Below are positions 1-7,277 of a stretch of 14,372 nt of DNA, piece by piece. The position numbers were made by a program, and so were the translations under genes. The number at the start of each line of letters is the position of its first letter. Positions within the stretch are counted from its first letter, which is position 1. This DNA is from JBOHCT01 sp050699055 (lineage in GTDB: Bacteria; Actinomycetota; Actinomycetes; Streptosporangiales; JBOHCT01): positions 1-14,372 of the forward strand of contig JBOHCT010000105.1 of assembly GCA_050699055.1 (NCBI GenBank). The letters are read 5' to 3'. Under the pieces are notes generated by a model, which saw nothing but the letters and a program-made list of their open reading frames with translations, made no database searches and was not told the origin of the DNA.

Positions 1-35
1 GGCCCGTCCCGGTCAGCGCGGGGCGCGGACGTCAT
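1..35 (-). CDS. Start of an unidentified gene overlapping the GntR stop codon (partial)
   Basis: On the minus strand an ATG at 35-33 overlaps the regulator's TGA (34-32) as ATGA, and the sequence AAGGA lies 6 nt upstream inside the end of the regulator gene, a good ribosome binding site. The reading frame stays open to the left edge of the window (MTSAPRADRDG...). This is the classical arrangement of a translationally coupled downstream operon member. Only 11 codons are visible, so the product cannot be named. It could be a chance overlap; the 4-bp overlap together with the binding site is the only support. Confidence 0.4.
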   Translation of the reverse strand, partial: MTSAPRADRDG

Positions 36-724
36 CGCAGGTCCTTCTCTGTCTCCGCGAGGTGACCGGCCATCGCCTCCGCCGCGGCGTCCGGGTCGCC
101 TCGCTCGATTCCGTCGAGGATCGTCGCGTGCGCCCGCAGCGTCCCGCTGTGGTCCTGGCCGCGACGTACGCGGCCCTCGTAGCTCGCCCGGCGAGCCAGC
201 ACCAGGATGCGCTCGAGCGAGCTCAGGACGAGGCGGAGCATGTCGCCACCGGCCATCCGCGCGACGGCGGCGTGGAAGGCCACGTCGAGGTCGACGAACC
301 GGTCGCGATCGCCCACAGCGTCGGCCATCCTAGCGAGCAGCGAGCGCGCGGCCCCGGTCGAGGCCTCGTTCGCGCCCACCCGCAGCGCCGCCCGGCGCGC
401 CAACTCCCCCTCGATCACCCGGCGGGTGTCGAGTAGGTCCTCGAAGGACAGGGACTGCTGCCAGAGCCGGAATTCCAGCATCTGGCCGAACACGCGTGCC
501 GACGGCACCCTCACCCGCGCCGGACGGCCCTGGCTGGAGACCAGGATCTCACGGGCGGCGAGCGTACGGATCGCTTCGCGGACGACGAGACGGTTCACGC
601 CGAACCGCCGCGCCAGCACACCCTCCGACGGGATCTCGTCGTCCGGTCGCAGCTCCAGCGCCTGGATCTCCTGGACGATCTCCTGGGCGACCTGATCCGC
701 CAAGGTCAGCCGCTTCAACGCCAT
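32..724 (-). CDS. GntR-family transcriptional regulator, FadR subfamily (FCD ligand-binding domain)
   Basis: A 230-residue DNA-binding regulator, the normal length for the FadR subfamily. Residues 1-72 form the winged helix-turn-helix: LADQVAQEIVQEI, then the GntR signature IPSEGVLARRFGVNRLVVREAIRTL (about 31-55), then a wing ending ARVRVP. Residues about 90-230 are an all-helical FCD domain. The metal/ligand-binding set of this fold is present: D147 and H151 (spaced D-x3-H), H199 and H221. FCD regulators usually sense carboxylated metabolites such as sugar acids and act as repressors. I chose the ATG at 724 because the conserved N-terminal helix begins there; a longer frame back to 871 adds about 49 unconserved residues. 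The gene is divergent from the family 2 glycoside hydrolase across 302 bp, so control of that enzyme and of itself is a natural inference. The effector is unknown. Confidence 0.93.
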   Translation of the reverse strand: MALKRLTLADQVAQEIVQEIQALELRPDDEIPSEGVLARRFGVNRLVVREAIRTLAAREILVSSQGRPARVRVPSARVFGQMLEFRLWQQSLSFEDLLDTRRVIEGELARRAALRVGANEASTGAARSLLARMADAVGDRDRFVDLDVAFHAAVARMAGGDMLRLVLSSLERILVLARRASYEGRVRRGQDHSGTLRAHATILDGIERGDPDAAAEAMAGHLAETEKDLR

Positions 725-896
725 AAATGATCCGCTCACCAGACAGGTGTGTCGCGGGACAGCCACGACCCGAGGGCGTTCACCCTCCGGTAGTGACCAG
801 GGCTTCCGCAGGCTCCAACTTTCCACGGTCCTGACGCGCCGCTGGTCACGGACCCTCCCCGCCGAGTCCACCCGACGCTAGAAAGGCGGCGCCCAG

Positions 897-968
897 ACGT
901 CAATATTCGGCTCGGTCCAACGATGAAGGTGGCCAGCCTCGGCCATGCCGCAAAGCCAATATTGACGT
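897..968. promoter_or_regulatory. Paired 11-bp inverted operator-like sites upstream of the GH2 gene
   Basis: The sequence ACGTCAATATT at 897-907 recurs as its exact reverse complement, AATATTGACGT, at 958-968. The copies are 61 bp apart centre to centre, in AT-rich patches within GC-rich DNA. The right copy itself contains the 8-bp palindrome CAATATTG; the left has CAATATTC, one base off. The right copy touches the TAAAAT -10 hexamer of the hydrolase gene, so a bound repressor would block that promoter, and two sites about six helical turns apart could allow looping. The neighbouring GntR protein is the obvious candidate binder (inference). Confidence 0.5.
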
Positions 969-973
969 AAAAT
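968..973 (+). promoter_or_regulatory. Candidate -10 box of the GH2 gene (TAAAAT)
   Basis: TAAAAT is a strong sigma-70-type -10 hexamer and is rare in DNA of this composition. No good -35 box lies 17-18 bp upstream, which would fit an activated or weak promoter. The predicted transcript would start near 980, leaving a leader of roughly 47 nt. Confidence 0.4.
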
Positions 974-1026
974 GGCCTGACCATAGCGTCGCCGTAAGTC
1001 TCGCGAATTGTCTGAGGAATTGGCGC

Positions 1027-4000
1027 ATGACTATCCGTCGCCCCCTCTCCCTCGGTCACGGCGCAGTCCCTCGCGCTCCAGGCCCGCCCGAGGCCGTTCC
1101 TCGCCGCGCGGTCCTCGCGGGTATGGGCGGGCTGGGTGTGGCCGCGGCCGTCCCGGGACCCGCCCCCAACCACCCGGCCATGCGGTCCGCCCGGGCGTCC
1201 ACGGAGACGCCGGCCCCCGTCATTCACCCCGTCCCGGCCATGGTACGAGGTGTCGCGCACCCGGTCATCACCCTCGACGGCAGATGGCGGTTCACGACCG
1301 ACCCGCCGCGGTGGTTCTGGCGAAACGAGGCGGACTCCGCGTGGCCCGAGATCGACGTCCCCGGCGAGCCCGCGATGCAGGGCTTCGCCATCGAGCGGGA
1401 CACGGAGTACCCGTACAAGAAGCGGTTCACCGTACCGGCCGACTTCGCGGGCAGGCGGGCGGTGCTGCGGTTCGACGGGGTGTACAGCCACGCCAGGGTG
1501 TGGGTCGACGGCCACCACGTACGCGACCACCAGGGCGGCTTCACCAGCTGGGACGCTGACGTCACGCCGTACGTCACGCCGGGGAGTCCCGCCTTACTGA
1601 CCGTCGGTGTCACCGACCAGGCCGACGCGATCGCGTGGGCGAGCAACTACGCCCACCACAACATCGGCGGCATCCTGCGCGGGGTACGGCTGCTCGCGCT
1701 CCCCCCGGAGCCGCTCACCGCGCTGCACGTCAGCACCGACTTCGACAGGTCGTACACGGACGCGACGCTGCACGTCACGGCCGCGGTCGCGTTCGCGGAC
1801 AGCCGGCAGGCCGTCGTCCACCTCACCCTGACCGACCCGGACGGCCGCGTGGTCGACATCGAGCCGGCCACCATCCAGCTCACCCCCGACCGACCCCGCG
1901 CGACCGTCGCGATCCCGGTCAGGGGCCCGGCGAAGTGGAATGTCGAGCATCCACGCCGGTACACGCTGACCGCCAGGCTCATCGCCCGCGGCCCGCGGGA
2001 GACCGTGACAAAGCGGATCGGCTTCCGGCAGGTACAGGTGCGCGGCAACCGCGTCGTCGTCAACGGAACTCCGGTCACGCTGCACGGCGTCGACCACCAT
2101 CAGATCAGCGCGCACCTCGGCCGCACGACCAGCCCGGAGCTCGACGAGAAAGACATCCGCCTGCTGCGTGCCGCGCACGTCAACGTCATCCGCACCTCGC
2201 ACTATCCGCCGACCCCCGCGCTACTCGACGCCGCCGATGAGCACGGCATGTTCGTCGAGGAGGAGAGCGCCGTCTGCTTCCAGCACGGCAGCACGCCTGG
2301 GGACCCCGCGTACCGCTCCCGGTACCTCCACCAGTTCGCGGAGATGATCGAGCGCGACCGCGACCACCCGTCGGTGATCATCTGGTCGCTCGGCAACGAG
2401 AGCAGGTGGGACAGCAACTTCCTGGCCGAGTACGAGTACGCGAAGGCGCACGACCCGACCCGCCCGGTCATCATGAGCTACCCGGACGGCGGGAAGTACG
2501 ACATTCGCAGCGTGCACTACCCGGCGTGGAACGGCTCGTTCGGAAGCTCGACCCTGCCCGTCTTCTACGACGAGTTCGGACACGTCCCCTGCTACAACGT
2601 CGCGACGCTGAGGCGTGACCCGGGCGTGCGGGACTTCTGGGGCGAGAGCATCGCCCGCTTCCGGCCGCGTTTCCACGCGAGCCGCGGGGCTCTCGGCGGG
2701 GCGATCTGGTGCGGCATCGACGACATCTTCGAGCTGCCGTCGCGAACGGTCGGGTACGGCGAGTGGGGCATCCTCGACATCTGGCGGAGGCGGAAGCCGG
2801 AACACTGGCTCACCAAGAAGGCCTACTCCCCCGTACGGATCGCCGACGAGCCGCTGGGCGACGCCCGGCCGGGCCAGGACGTCCGCGTCCCCGTGGACAA
2901 CTGGTACGACTTCACGAACCTCCGTGAGCTGCGGATCGACTGGCGCGTCGGGGACAGGTCCGGCCGGCTGCGCGGCGTCGACATTCCGCCGGGCCGGCAC
3001 GGCGAGCTCGTCGTCCCGGTACGGGGCTGGGAGCCCGGCGAAATCCTCCACCTGTCCTTCCGCGACCGGGGCGGGGGGCTCGTCGACGCCTACCGCCTGC
3101 CGCTGCGCCGGGCCACCACGCCGACGTTCCCCGGCGTGGGCGGCACGGCACCGGAGATCCACGAGACCGCCTCGCGGATCGAGGTACGCGGGGTGGACGA
3201 ACCGTTCGCGCTGACGTTCAGCAAGGAGACCGGCCAGGTCACGATGGGGACCCACGGTCGCACGACGATCCTGACCGGCGGCCCTCACCTCAACCTCGTC
3301 GGCGCGGCCCTCGGCGGGTGGACGTCGACTGCGATCTCCGCCGAACCTGCCCCGCACCAGGCCGTCGTGACGATCGACGGCGCGTACGGCGACGTGCGCG
3401 TCCGGTTCAGGGTCGCGATCGACGGGCGCGGCCTGGTGACGACGCGCTCCACGATCGACAACCCTCCTGAGGCGCCGGCAGGCGGCTTCTTCGAGGTGGG
3501 GGTGGGCTACCGGCTGGCGAGTGGCATCGACGGGCTGGCCTGGCGGCGGCACGGCCAGTGGTCTGTCTACCCCGACGACCACATCGGGCGGAACTCCGGC
3601 GTCGCCCGGCGTGACCGGCCCGGCCGGGCTTCCGCCTACCGGGAGCGCCCGGACTGGCCCTGGGCCGAGGACACCCACGACTACTTCCTGTTCGGCAAGG
3701 ACGACGAGGGCCGCTGGACCAACGACTTCCGTGCCCAGAAGACCGCCGTCTACGCGGCGACCGCGTCGATCTCCGGCAAGGGCGTCGGCGTGCGCGCGGA
3801 GTCGGACGGCTCGCACGCGGTGCGGCTGGCCTCAGTGCCGCCGTACGTCGTCGACGACGCGGATCCGCGGGTCCGGTACACCGGTTCCTGGACCCACGCG
3901 GCGGGCCAGCCGTGGAGCGTGGGCGACCACGGCGGCACCGAGTCGTTCAGCGACACCGCGGGAGACGCGGCCGAGCTGACGTTCAGCGGCTCCGGTATCC

Positions 4001-4380
4001 GCTTCGTCGGCGCGCGCAACGCCAACCTGGGGACTGTCGACGTGTACGTCGACGGCGTGCTGGAGGGTGACGGCATCGACGCGTACGCGCCGAGCAAGAC
4101 CTACCAGCAGACGCTGTTCGAGAAGACCGGGCTGGCCCGCGGCACTCACACGATCAAGGCCGTCGTCACCGGCCGGCGCAACCCCGCCGCGACGGACACG
4201 TACGTGCTCGTCGACGCGTTCGAACCGCTCGGCGGGCCGCATGAGGGCTCCGACGAGGTGCTCTTCCTGGTCAACAACCGATGGAACTATCCCGACGTCG
4301 ACTGGGGCAACTACCAGAAGCCGGCGATCACCCTGCGGTCCGGGTACACGGCGACGGCGCGGATGCGCCTCACCAGCTGA
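1027..4380 (+). CDS. Secreted glycoside hydrolase family 2 enzyme with Tat signal and lectin-like module
   Basis: A 1117-residue exported glycosidase. GAGGA at 1014-1018 lies 8 nt before the chosen ATG. The N-terminus carries a Tat-type signal, PRRAVLAGMGGLG followed by an Ala-rich stretch (about 25-45). Then come the GH2 jelly-roll sugar-binding domain (about 78-240, ending IGGILRGVRLL), the Ig-like domain (about 240-340) and the TIM barrel (about 340-620) with NVIRTSHYPP. The acid/base is E458 in IWSLGNES; the nucleophile is E516 in PVFYDEFGH. Beta-sandwich domains follow. Residues about 950-1068 look like a galactose-binding-type carbohydrate module (YTGSW... VYVDG... G-HTIK... VDAF). Family 2 covers beta-galactosidases, glucuronidases, mannosidases and others; the exact substrate cannot be read here. 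The family and catalytic residues are seen; export and regulation by the divergent GntR protein are inferred. Confidence 0.94.
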   Translation: MTIRRPLSLGHGAVPRAPGPPEAVPRRAVLAGMGGLGVAAAVPGPAPNHPAMRSARASTETPAPVIHPVPAMVRGVAHPVITLDGRWRFTTDPPRWFWRNEADSAWPEIDVPGEPAMQGFAIERDTEYPYKKRFTVPADFAGRRAVLRFDGVYSHARVWVDGHHVRDHQGGFTSWDADVTPYVTPGSPALLTVGVTDQADAIAWASNYAHHNIGGILRGVRLLALPPEPLTALHVSTDFDRSYTDATLHVTAAVAFADSRQAVVHLTLTDPDGRVVDIEPATIQLTPDRPRATVAIPVRGPAKWNVEHPRRYTLTARLIARGPRETVTKRIGFRQVQVRGNRVVVNGTPVTLHGVDHHQISAHLGRTTSPELDEKDIRLLRAAHVNVIRTSHYPPTPALLDAADEHGMFVEEESAVCFQHGSTPGDPAYRSRYLHQFAEMIERDRDHPSVIIWSLGNESRWDSNFLAEYEYAKAHDPTRPVIMSYPDGGKYDIRSVHYPAWNGSFGSSTLPVFYDEFGHVPCYNVATLRRDPGVRDFWGESIARFRPRFHASRGALGGAIWCGIDDIFELPSRTVGYGEWGILDIWRRRKPEHWLTKKAYSPVRIADEPLGDARPGQDVRVPVDNWYDFTNLRELRIDWRVGDRSGRLRGVDIPPGRHGELVVPVRGWEPGEILHLSFRDRGGGLVDAYRLPLRRATTPTFPGVGGTAPEIHETASRIEVRGVDEPFALTFSKETGQVTMGTHGRTTILTGGPHLNLVGAALGGWTSTAISAEPAPHQAVVTIDGAYGDVRVRFRVAIDGRGLVTTRSTIDNPPEAPAGGFFEVGVGYRLASGIDGLAWRRHGQWSVYPDDHIGRNSGVARRDRPGRASAYRERPDWPWAEDTHDYFLFGKDDEGRWTNDFRAQKTAVYAATASISGKGVGVRAESDGSHAVRLASVPPYVVDDADPRVRYTGSWTHAAGQPWSVGDHGGTESFSDTAGDAAELTFSGSGIRFVGARNANLGTVDVYVDGVLEGDGIDAYAPSKTYQQTLFEKTGLARGTHTIKAVVTGRRNPAATDTYVLVDAFEPLGGPHEGSDEVLFLVNNRWNYPDVDWGNYQKPAITLRSGYTATARMRLTS

Positions 4381-4410
4381 CCGTCACCGTCCCCCGCGAT
4401 CCGCGGTCAG
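4377..4410. terminator. Possible weak hairpin terminator between convergent genes
   Basis: CTGACCG (4377-4383, overlapping the hydrolase stop) pairs with CGGTCAG (4404-4410). An alternative inner stem is CCGCG/CGCGG (4394-4398 and 4402-4406) with a 3-nt loop. It lies in the 41-bp gap between two convergent coding regions, where a terminator is expected, but no T-tract follows. Confidence 0.3.
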
Positions 4411-4421
4411 CCTTACCAGGC

Positions 4422-4808
4422 TCATCGGCCGAGCGCGGCCAGGACCGCCGTCTGGGCGTCGGCGGCCGGGGATGGGGTAAGTGCGGGACCGAAGAAACCG
4501 GGCCGTCGGATGTGCTCGTCGTTGGCCTCGACCCACCTCTCGGCGTTCGCGACGAGAGCGTCGTCGAGTTCGACATCGATGCCGGCGGCGGTCCCGAGGT
4601 CCCAGGCGTGGATGGTGTTGTCGACGATGAGGTTCTCCAGGAACGCCGCGATCGTCATGGCGCCGCCTGCCCTGGTCTGGACCTCGACGGCCAGCGTGTC
4701 GGGGTTCAGCACCGCGTCGCTGGCCGCCCCCGCCGCCTCCCAGGCGTCGACTGGAGCGTCCCCGGCGTAGAACCCTGGGGCGTCGCCGCCTGGTCCGTAC
4801 TGGTGGCC
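4422..4808 (-). pseudogene. N-terminally truncated TIGR03086/DinB-like metal-binding protein remnant
   Basis: A minus-strand frame reads GDAPGFYAGDAPVDAWEAAG, then later IVDNTIHAWDLGTAAGIDVELDDALV and GFFGPAL...ADAQTAVLAALGR before its TGA. This is the C-terminal part of the TIGR03086 family, DinB-fold proteins of actinomycetes related to mycothiol-dependent maleylpyruvate isomerase; the H-x-WDLA motif and the terminal D-P/AQT-LAALGR signature are typical. Full members are about 190 residues; here about 128 codons remain and the first helix bundle with its metal-binding His is missing. The frame opens inside the end of the ArsR remnant without its own convincing start or ribosome binding site (a GTG at 4712 would leave even less). 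I read it as a deletion-derived fragment. Confidence 0.7.
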
Positions 4809-5094
4809 GCGAAGTCGTGCAGCGTGGAGGCCCAGAAACGGTCGAGATAGTCACGCACGACCTCCAGGCCCGCGGGTTGATGCGGTACAGGTGGCGAGTG
4901 CCGGCGACGGTCTCGACCACGAGCTCCGCCTCTTTGAGTACGCGGAGATGCTGAGACACCGCCGGCCGGGAGATGGGCAGCCGGTCGGCAAGGACACCGA
5001 CGGCCAGCGGCCCGCCGATCAAACGCTCGAGGATCGAACGCCGCGCCGGGTCGCCGAGAGCATCGAGCGCGGTGGCGGCGGCGGAAAGCGGCAC
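4790..5094 (-). pseudogene. ArsR-family regulator with a 1-base frameshift
   Basis: Starting at the GTG at 5094, the protein reads MPLSAAATALDALGDPARRSILERLIGG...LPISRPAVSQHLRVLKEAELVVE...GTRHLYRINP, a textbook ArsR winged helix (recognition helix RPAVSQHLRVL). At about 4871-4876 the frame breaks. In the annotated frame it becomes Arg/Pro/Gly-rich nonsense; shifting by one base restores GLEVVRDYLDRFWASTLHDFAA, the expected C-terminal helix of ArsR proteins that pair with SRPBCC or DinB-type partners. One base is therefore missing in a C/G run, by mutation or sequencing error. The DNA-binding half is intact, so a chimeric repressor might still bind DNA. Its promoter looks well preserved. No metal-binding cysteine motif is visible. 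Confidence 0.75.
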
Positions 5095-5101
5095 ATCAGT
5101 T

Positions 5102-5131
5102 AGTCTATGCGAACGGTAAGTTGGTACCAAC
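5102..5131 (-). promoter_or_regulatory. Promoter and overlapping palindromic operator of the ArsR gene, leaderless
   Basis: Read on the minus strand, TTGGTA (5130-5125) is followed after exactly 17 bp by TAGACT (5107-5102), a good actinomycete -35/-10 pair. The GTG start at 5094 lies 7 nt beyond the -10 box, where transcription would begin, so the mRNA should be leaderless. The -35 box is half of a perfect 12-bp palindrome GTTGGTACCAAC (5120-5131). ArsR repressors bind such dyads over their own promoters, so autorepression is inferred. This layout also decides the start codon. Confidence 0.6.
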
Positions 5132-5293
5132 CGTCTACCGAGACTTACGGTCTCGCGGCGGACCCATGGGAGGAGCGTTGTCCGCGCTACGTGGATCCAA
5201 CCTGGGTATGCCGGGTGCGGCCGAGGCGCGCCTCGAGGTTGGCGAACCGCGATCCCCCTGGCGCCAAAGCGCGGCCGACGCGGCTGGCCGGGC

Positions 5294-7069
5294 TCAGGTT
5301 CGCCGGAGAACGTTGGTCACGCCGGCCACGACCGCCGTGGTCAACGCCCAGCCGACCCCGATCAGCACCCATGACCAGTACAGGGCCGCCCCTTGAGGTT
5401 GCCAGGCCTGCTGCTGACCGAGGTCCACGATCGGCAGCAGGACATCCAAGGTGTAGCCGACGGGATTGAACTCGGGCGCCGAGCTGGTGACTGGGATCAT
5501 GTGGGCCGGATGGGCGAGGGCGAACCCCCAGCTGCCCGCCACGGTCAGTCCAGCCAGCCACACTGCGGCCAGCCAGGTGCGGTAGCCGTAACCGACCGTC
5601 ATGTACAGCAGCCGGTTCCACAGCCGGCCCAAAGCGCCCAGCTGACGGCCGCGATACCAGTGCTTGCTGATCGCCACCCGGCGGGCGGCCTCCTCGCGGC
5701 CGGCGCGCCGGTACGCGGCGGCGAGCTGATCGTAGAGCTGGGGGGCGTACCCACCCGGATGACGGCGCAGCCAGCGCAGTCGCGCGCGCACGCCGACCTG
5801 TTCGTTTTCGAGGGTCTCGTAGACGAACCCCCGGAGGTGCAGCGTGGCGGGCCACGTCGCCGGGTCGTCGCGGAACGCGCCGACCCGAGCGTTGGTGAGG
5901 TCCACGGCCCCTTCCGGAGGCCGGCCGGGCAGCAGGAACATGGCTAGGCCGACGGTGAGGCTCTCCGCAGCGAGCGCGACCCCGGTCCTGCTGGTGAGGA
6001 GCGCCCCGATCAATTCGAGGGAAACGCCGACGCTGGCACCTGCCAGGCGAACCTCCCCCTCCGCCGTAAACCCTCCCCGGAGCAGCATCGCGCGATCGAC
6101 GGCAACCATCCCGGCCCTGAGGGCCACCCCGGCCGGATTCGTCAGGTACGCCCCCGTGAGGTCAAGGTAGCCACCGATCCGGGCGCCCATCAGGCGAACC
6201 TCCCCCTCGGCGCTGAATCCATGCCGGCACATCATGTCCTGGCCGACGGTGAGTGCGTCGGCATTCAGCGCGGCGCCGCCGGAATTGGCGAGCCGCGCCC
6301 CCTCGAGATCCAGTTGCCCGGCGACGTGGCCGCCCACCAGGTGGACTTCTCCTTCCGCGCTGAACCCCTCCAAGAAGGTTGCGGCTTGGTCGACGGTGAG
6401 CCCGTAGGCCATCAGCGCCCGCCCCGACGGGTTGACGAGGCGCGCGCCGTTGAGGATGAGCTGGCCACCGATGCGGGCGCCCACCAGGCGGACCTCCCCC
6501 TCCGCGGTGAACCCGCCCCTGCAGGAGAGCAGTTGGCCCACGGTCAGCAGGTCGCCGTGCAGCGCCCGTCCACCGGGGTTGCTGACATGGGCCCCGTCGA
6601 GGGCGAGTCCGCCGTCGATACGCGAGCCCAACAGACGAATCTCTCCCCGCGCGGCAAGCCTGTCGAGACGCAGGTTGCCGGTCGTACGGACGTGTTCGGC
6701 GAAGAGGCCAGGAACGTGGCAGCCGGTCAGGCGAATCCCCGGCGCGGTCGCCTCGTTGAGGTTGACCGGCTGCTCGACGGAGCAGTCCCACAACAGCAGC
6801 GGGCAGACGAGCACGCAGCCTTCCAGGTCGAGCGAACCGACGATACGCGCACCACGTACGTTGACGACCCGCCGGCGACCAATGTCCGGGTCCCGAGCCC
6901 CGGTGAGCAGCTCGACCAGCAGCTCGGCGCGTAGAGTGCGCGCGGCATCCCAGGCTGGCCCCTGCGCGGGATCGTCGAGCTCGGGGACGCCGACCCGCAG
7001 GTCGAGCGGCGACCCGGTACCGACGGCGTCCAATAGGCGCCGCTCGGGCCCTGTCACGTCAGCGAGCAC
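5294..7069 (-). CDS. Repeat-rich beta-helix-like protein with C-terminal two-helix membrane anchor
   Basis: A 591-residue protein of a family often labelled membrane-associated oxidoreductase in actinomycetes; I see no cofactor motif supporting that name. An N-terminal helical segment (1-60) is followed by a strand-rich region with repeats. Four repeats have an exact 49-residue period, beginning GFTAEG/GFSAEG at 186, 235, 284 and 333, each continuing EV-L-GARIGG-L-L-GA-L-NP-G-AL. Weaker copies begin near 138 and 383. This resembles a right-handed beta-helix (pentapeptide-like) stack. A helical linker (about 420-495, YDQLAAAYRRAGREEAARRVAISKHWYR) leads to membrane helices at about 500-521 and 563-586, with a Pro-rich loop FNPVGYTLDVLLPIVDLGQQQAW between them. 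The GTG start at 7069 follows GAGGAGG by 4 nt. Function unknown; a membrane sensor or channel-like role is only a guess. Confidence 0.85.
   Translation of the reverse strand: MLADVTGPERRLLDAVGTGSPLDLRVGVPELDDPAQGPAWDAARTLRAELLVELLTGARDPDIGRRRVVNVRGARIVGSLDLEGCVLVCPLLLWDCSVEQPVNLNEATAPGIRLTGCHVPGLFAEHVRTTGNLRLDRLAARGEIRLLGSRIDGGLALDGAHVSNPGGRALHGDLLTVGQLLSCRGGFTAEGEVRLVGARIGGQLILNGARLVNPSGRALMAYGLTVDQAATFLEGFSAEGEVHLVGGHVAGQLDLEGARLANSGGAALNADALTVGQDMMCRHGFSAEGEVRLMGARIGGYLDLTGAYLTNPAGVALRAGMVAVDRAMLLRGGFTAEGEVRLAGASVGVSLELIGALLTSRTGVALAAESLTVGLAMFLLPGRPPEGAVDLTNARVGAFRDDPATWPATLHLRGFVYETLENEQVGVRARLRWLRRHPGGYAPQLYDQLAAAYRRAGREEAARRVAISKHWYRGRQLGALGRLWNRLLYMTVGYGYRTWLAAVWLAGLTVAGSWGFALAHPAHMIPVTSSAPEFNPVGYTLDVLLPIVDLGQQQAWQPQGAALYWSWVLIGVGWALTTAVVAGVTNVLRRT
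5870..6660 (-). repeat. 147-bp in-gene tandem repeats
   Basis: Within the membrane protein gene a 147-bp unit (49 codons) repeats. The plus-strand marker CTCCCCCTC or a close variant recurs near 6054, 6201, 6348 and 6495, exactly 147 bp apart. DNA similarity between units has diverged mostly at third positions, so selection acts on the protein repeat and the array is old rather than a recent expansion. Confidence 0.8.
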
Positions 7070-7267
7070 CCTGCCTCCTCTGTGGCCGCGTCGTCCTCAG
7101 CCGAGACTGGCGCTGATCGCGGGCCAAAGCGAGCACGTTACCGTCCTCCGCGGGGCCACATTGTCCGACCGCGCAGACGCCACTCGCGGAATCGGGTGCG
7201 CTGGTTCGCTCAGGGCTTTCGTGGGGGGAACGCGTGGAATAACCTGTGGCTGATACTGTCCGTGATT

Positions 7268-7272
7268 GGAGA
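7268..7272 (+). promoter_or_regulatory. Ribosome binding site deciding the small peptide start
   Basis: GGAGA at 7268-7272 lies 5 nt upstream of the GTG at 7278. The in-frame stop TGA at 7263-7265 just before it bounds the small reading frame, so this site most plausibly serves the 33-codon peptide gene rather than a longer methyltransferase. Confidence 0.5.
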
Positions 7273-7277
7273 ACACG

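Larger units (their letters stand above)
725..1026. promoter_or_regulatory. Divergent control region between GntR regulator and GH2 gene
   Basis: This 302-bp non-coding spacer holds the 5' ends of both genes. I see a pair of inverted 11-mers (897-907 and 958-968), a TAAAAT -10 hexamer at 968-973, and the hydrolase ribosome binding site at 1014-1018. Near the regulator start is a weak CACC-n5-GGTG dyad (737-749) that could also be a site, but its arms are only 4 bp. No small gene is convincing here. Confidence 0.6.

Noticed and set aside
2221..3816. 531-codon open frame antisense to the GH2 gene
   Set aside because: Composition is Arg/Pro/Val-rich with no domain; it is a shadow caused by high third-position GC in the real gene.
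4384..5130. Single 248-residue protein starting at a TTG codon at 5130
   Set aside because: Only the first part is ArsR-like; the rest is Arg/Gly-rich out-of-frame translation, and the TTG lies inside the -35 box of the predicted promoter.
5222..5235. 14-bp palindrome CGAGGCGCGCCTCG downstream of the repeat protein gene
   Set aside because: No loop, no T-tract and no symmetrical context; such GC palindromes are expected by chance here.
5121..5396. 91-codon plus-strand frame near the ArsR promoter
   Set aside because: No ribosome binding site, it starts within the palindromic operator, overlaps the end of the membrane protein gene and has no family resemblance.
5535..5640. TVGYG, the potassium-channel selectivity-filter motif, in the repeat-rich membrane protein (LLYMTVGYGYRTW)
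   Set aside because: It lies just before the first membrane helix rather than in a loop between two helices, so it is not placed as a channel filter; likely coincidence.
5870..6660. Regularly spaced repeats considered as a CRISPR array
   Set aside because: The 147-bp period keeps an open frame and repeats at protein level, so it is a coding repeat.
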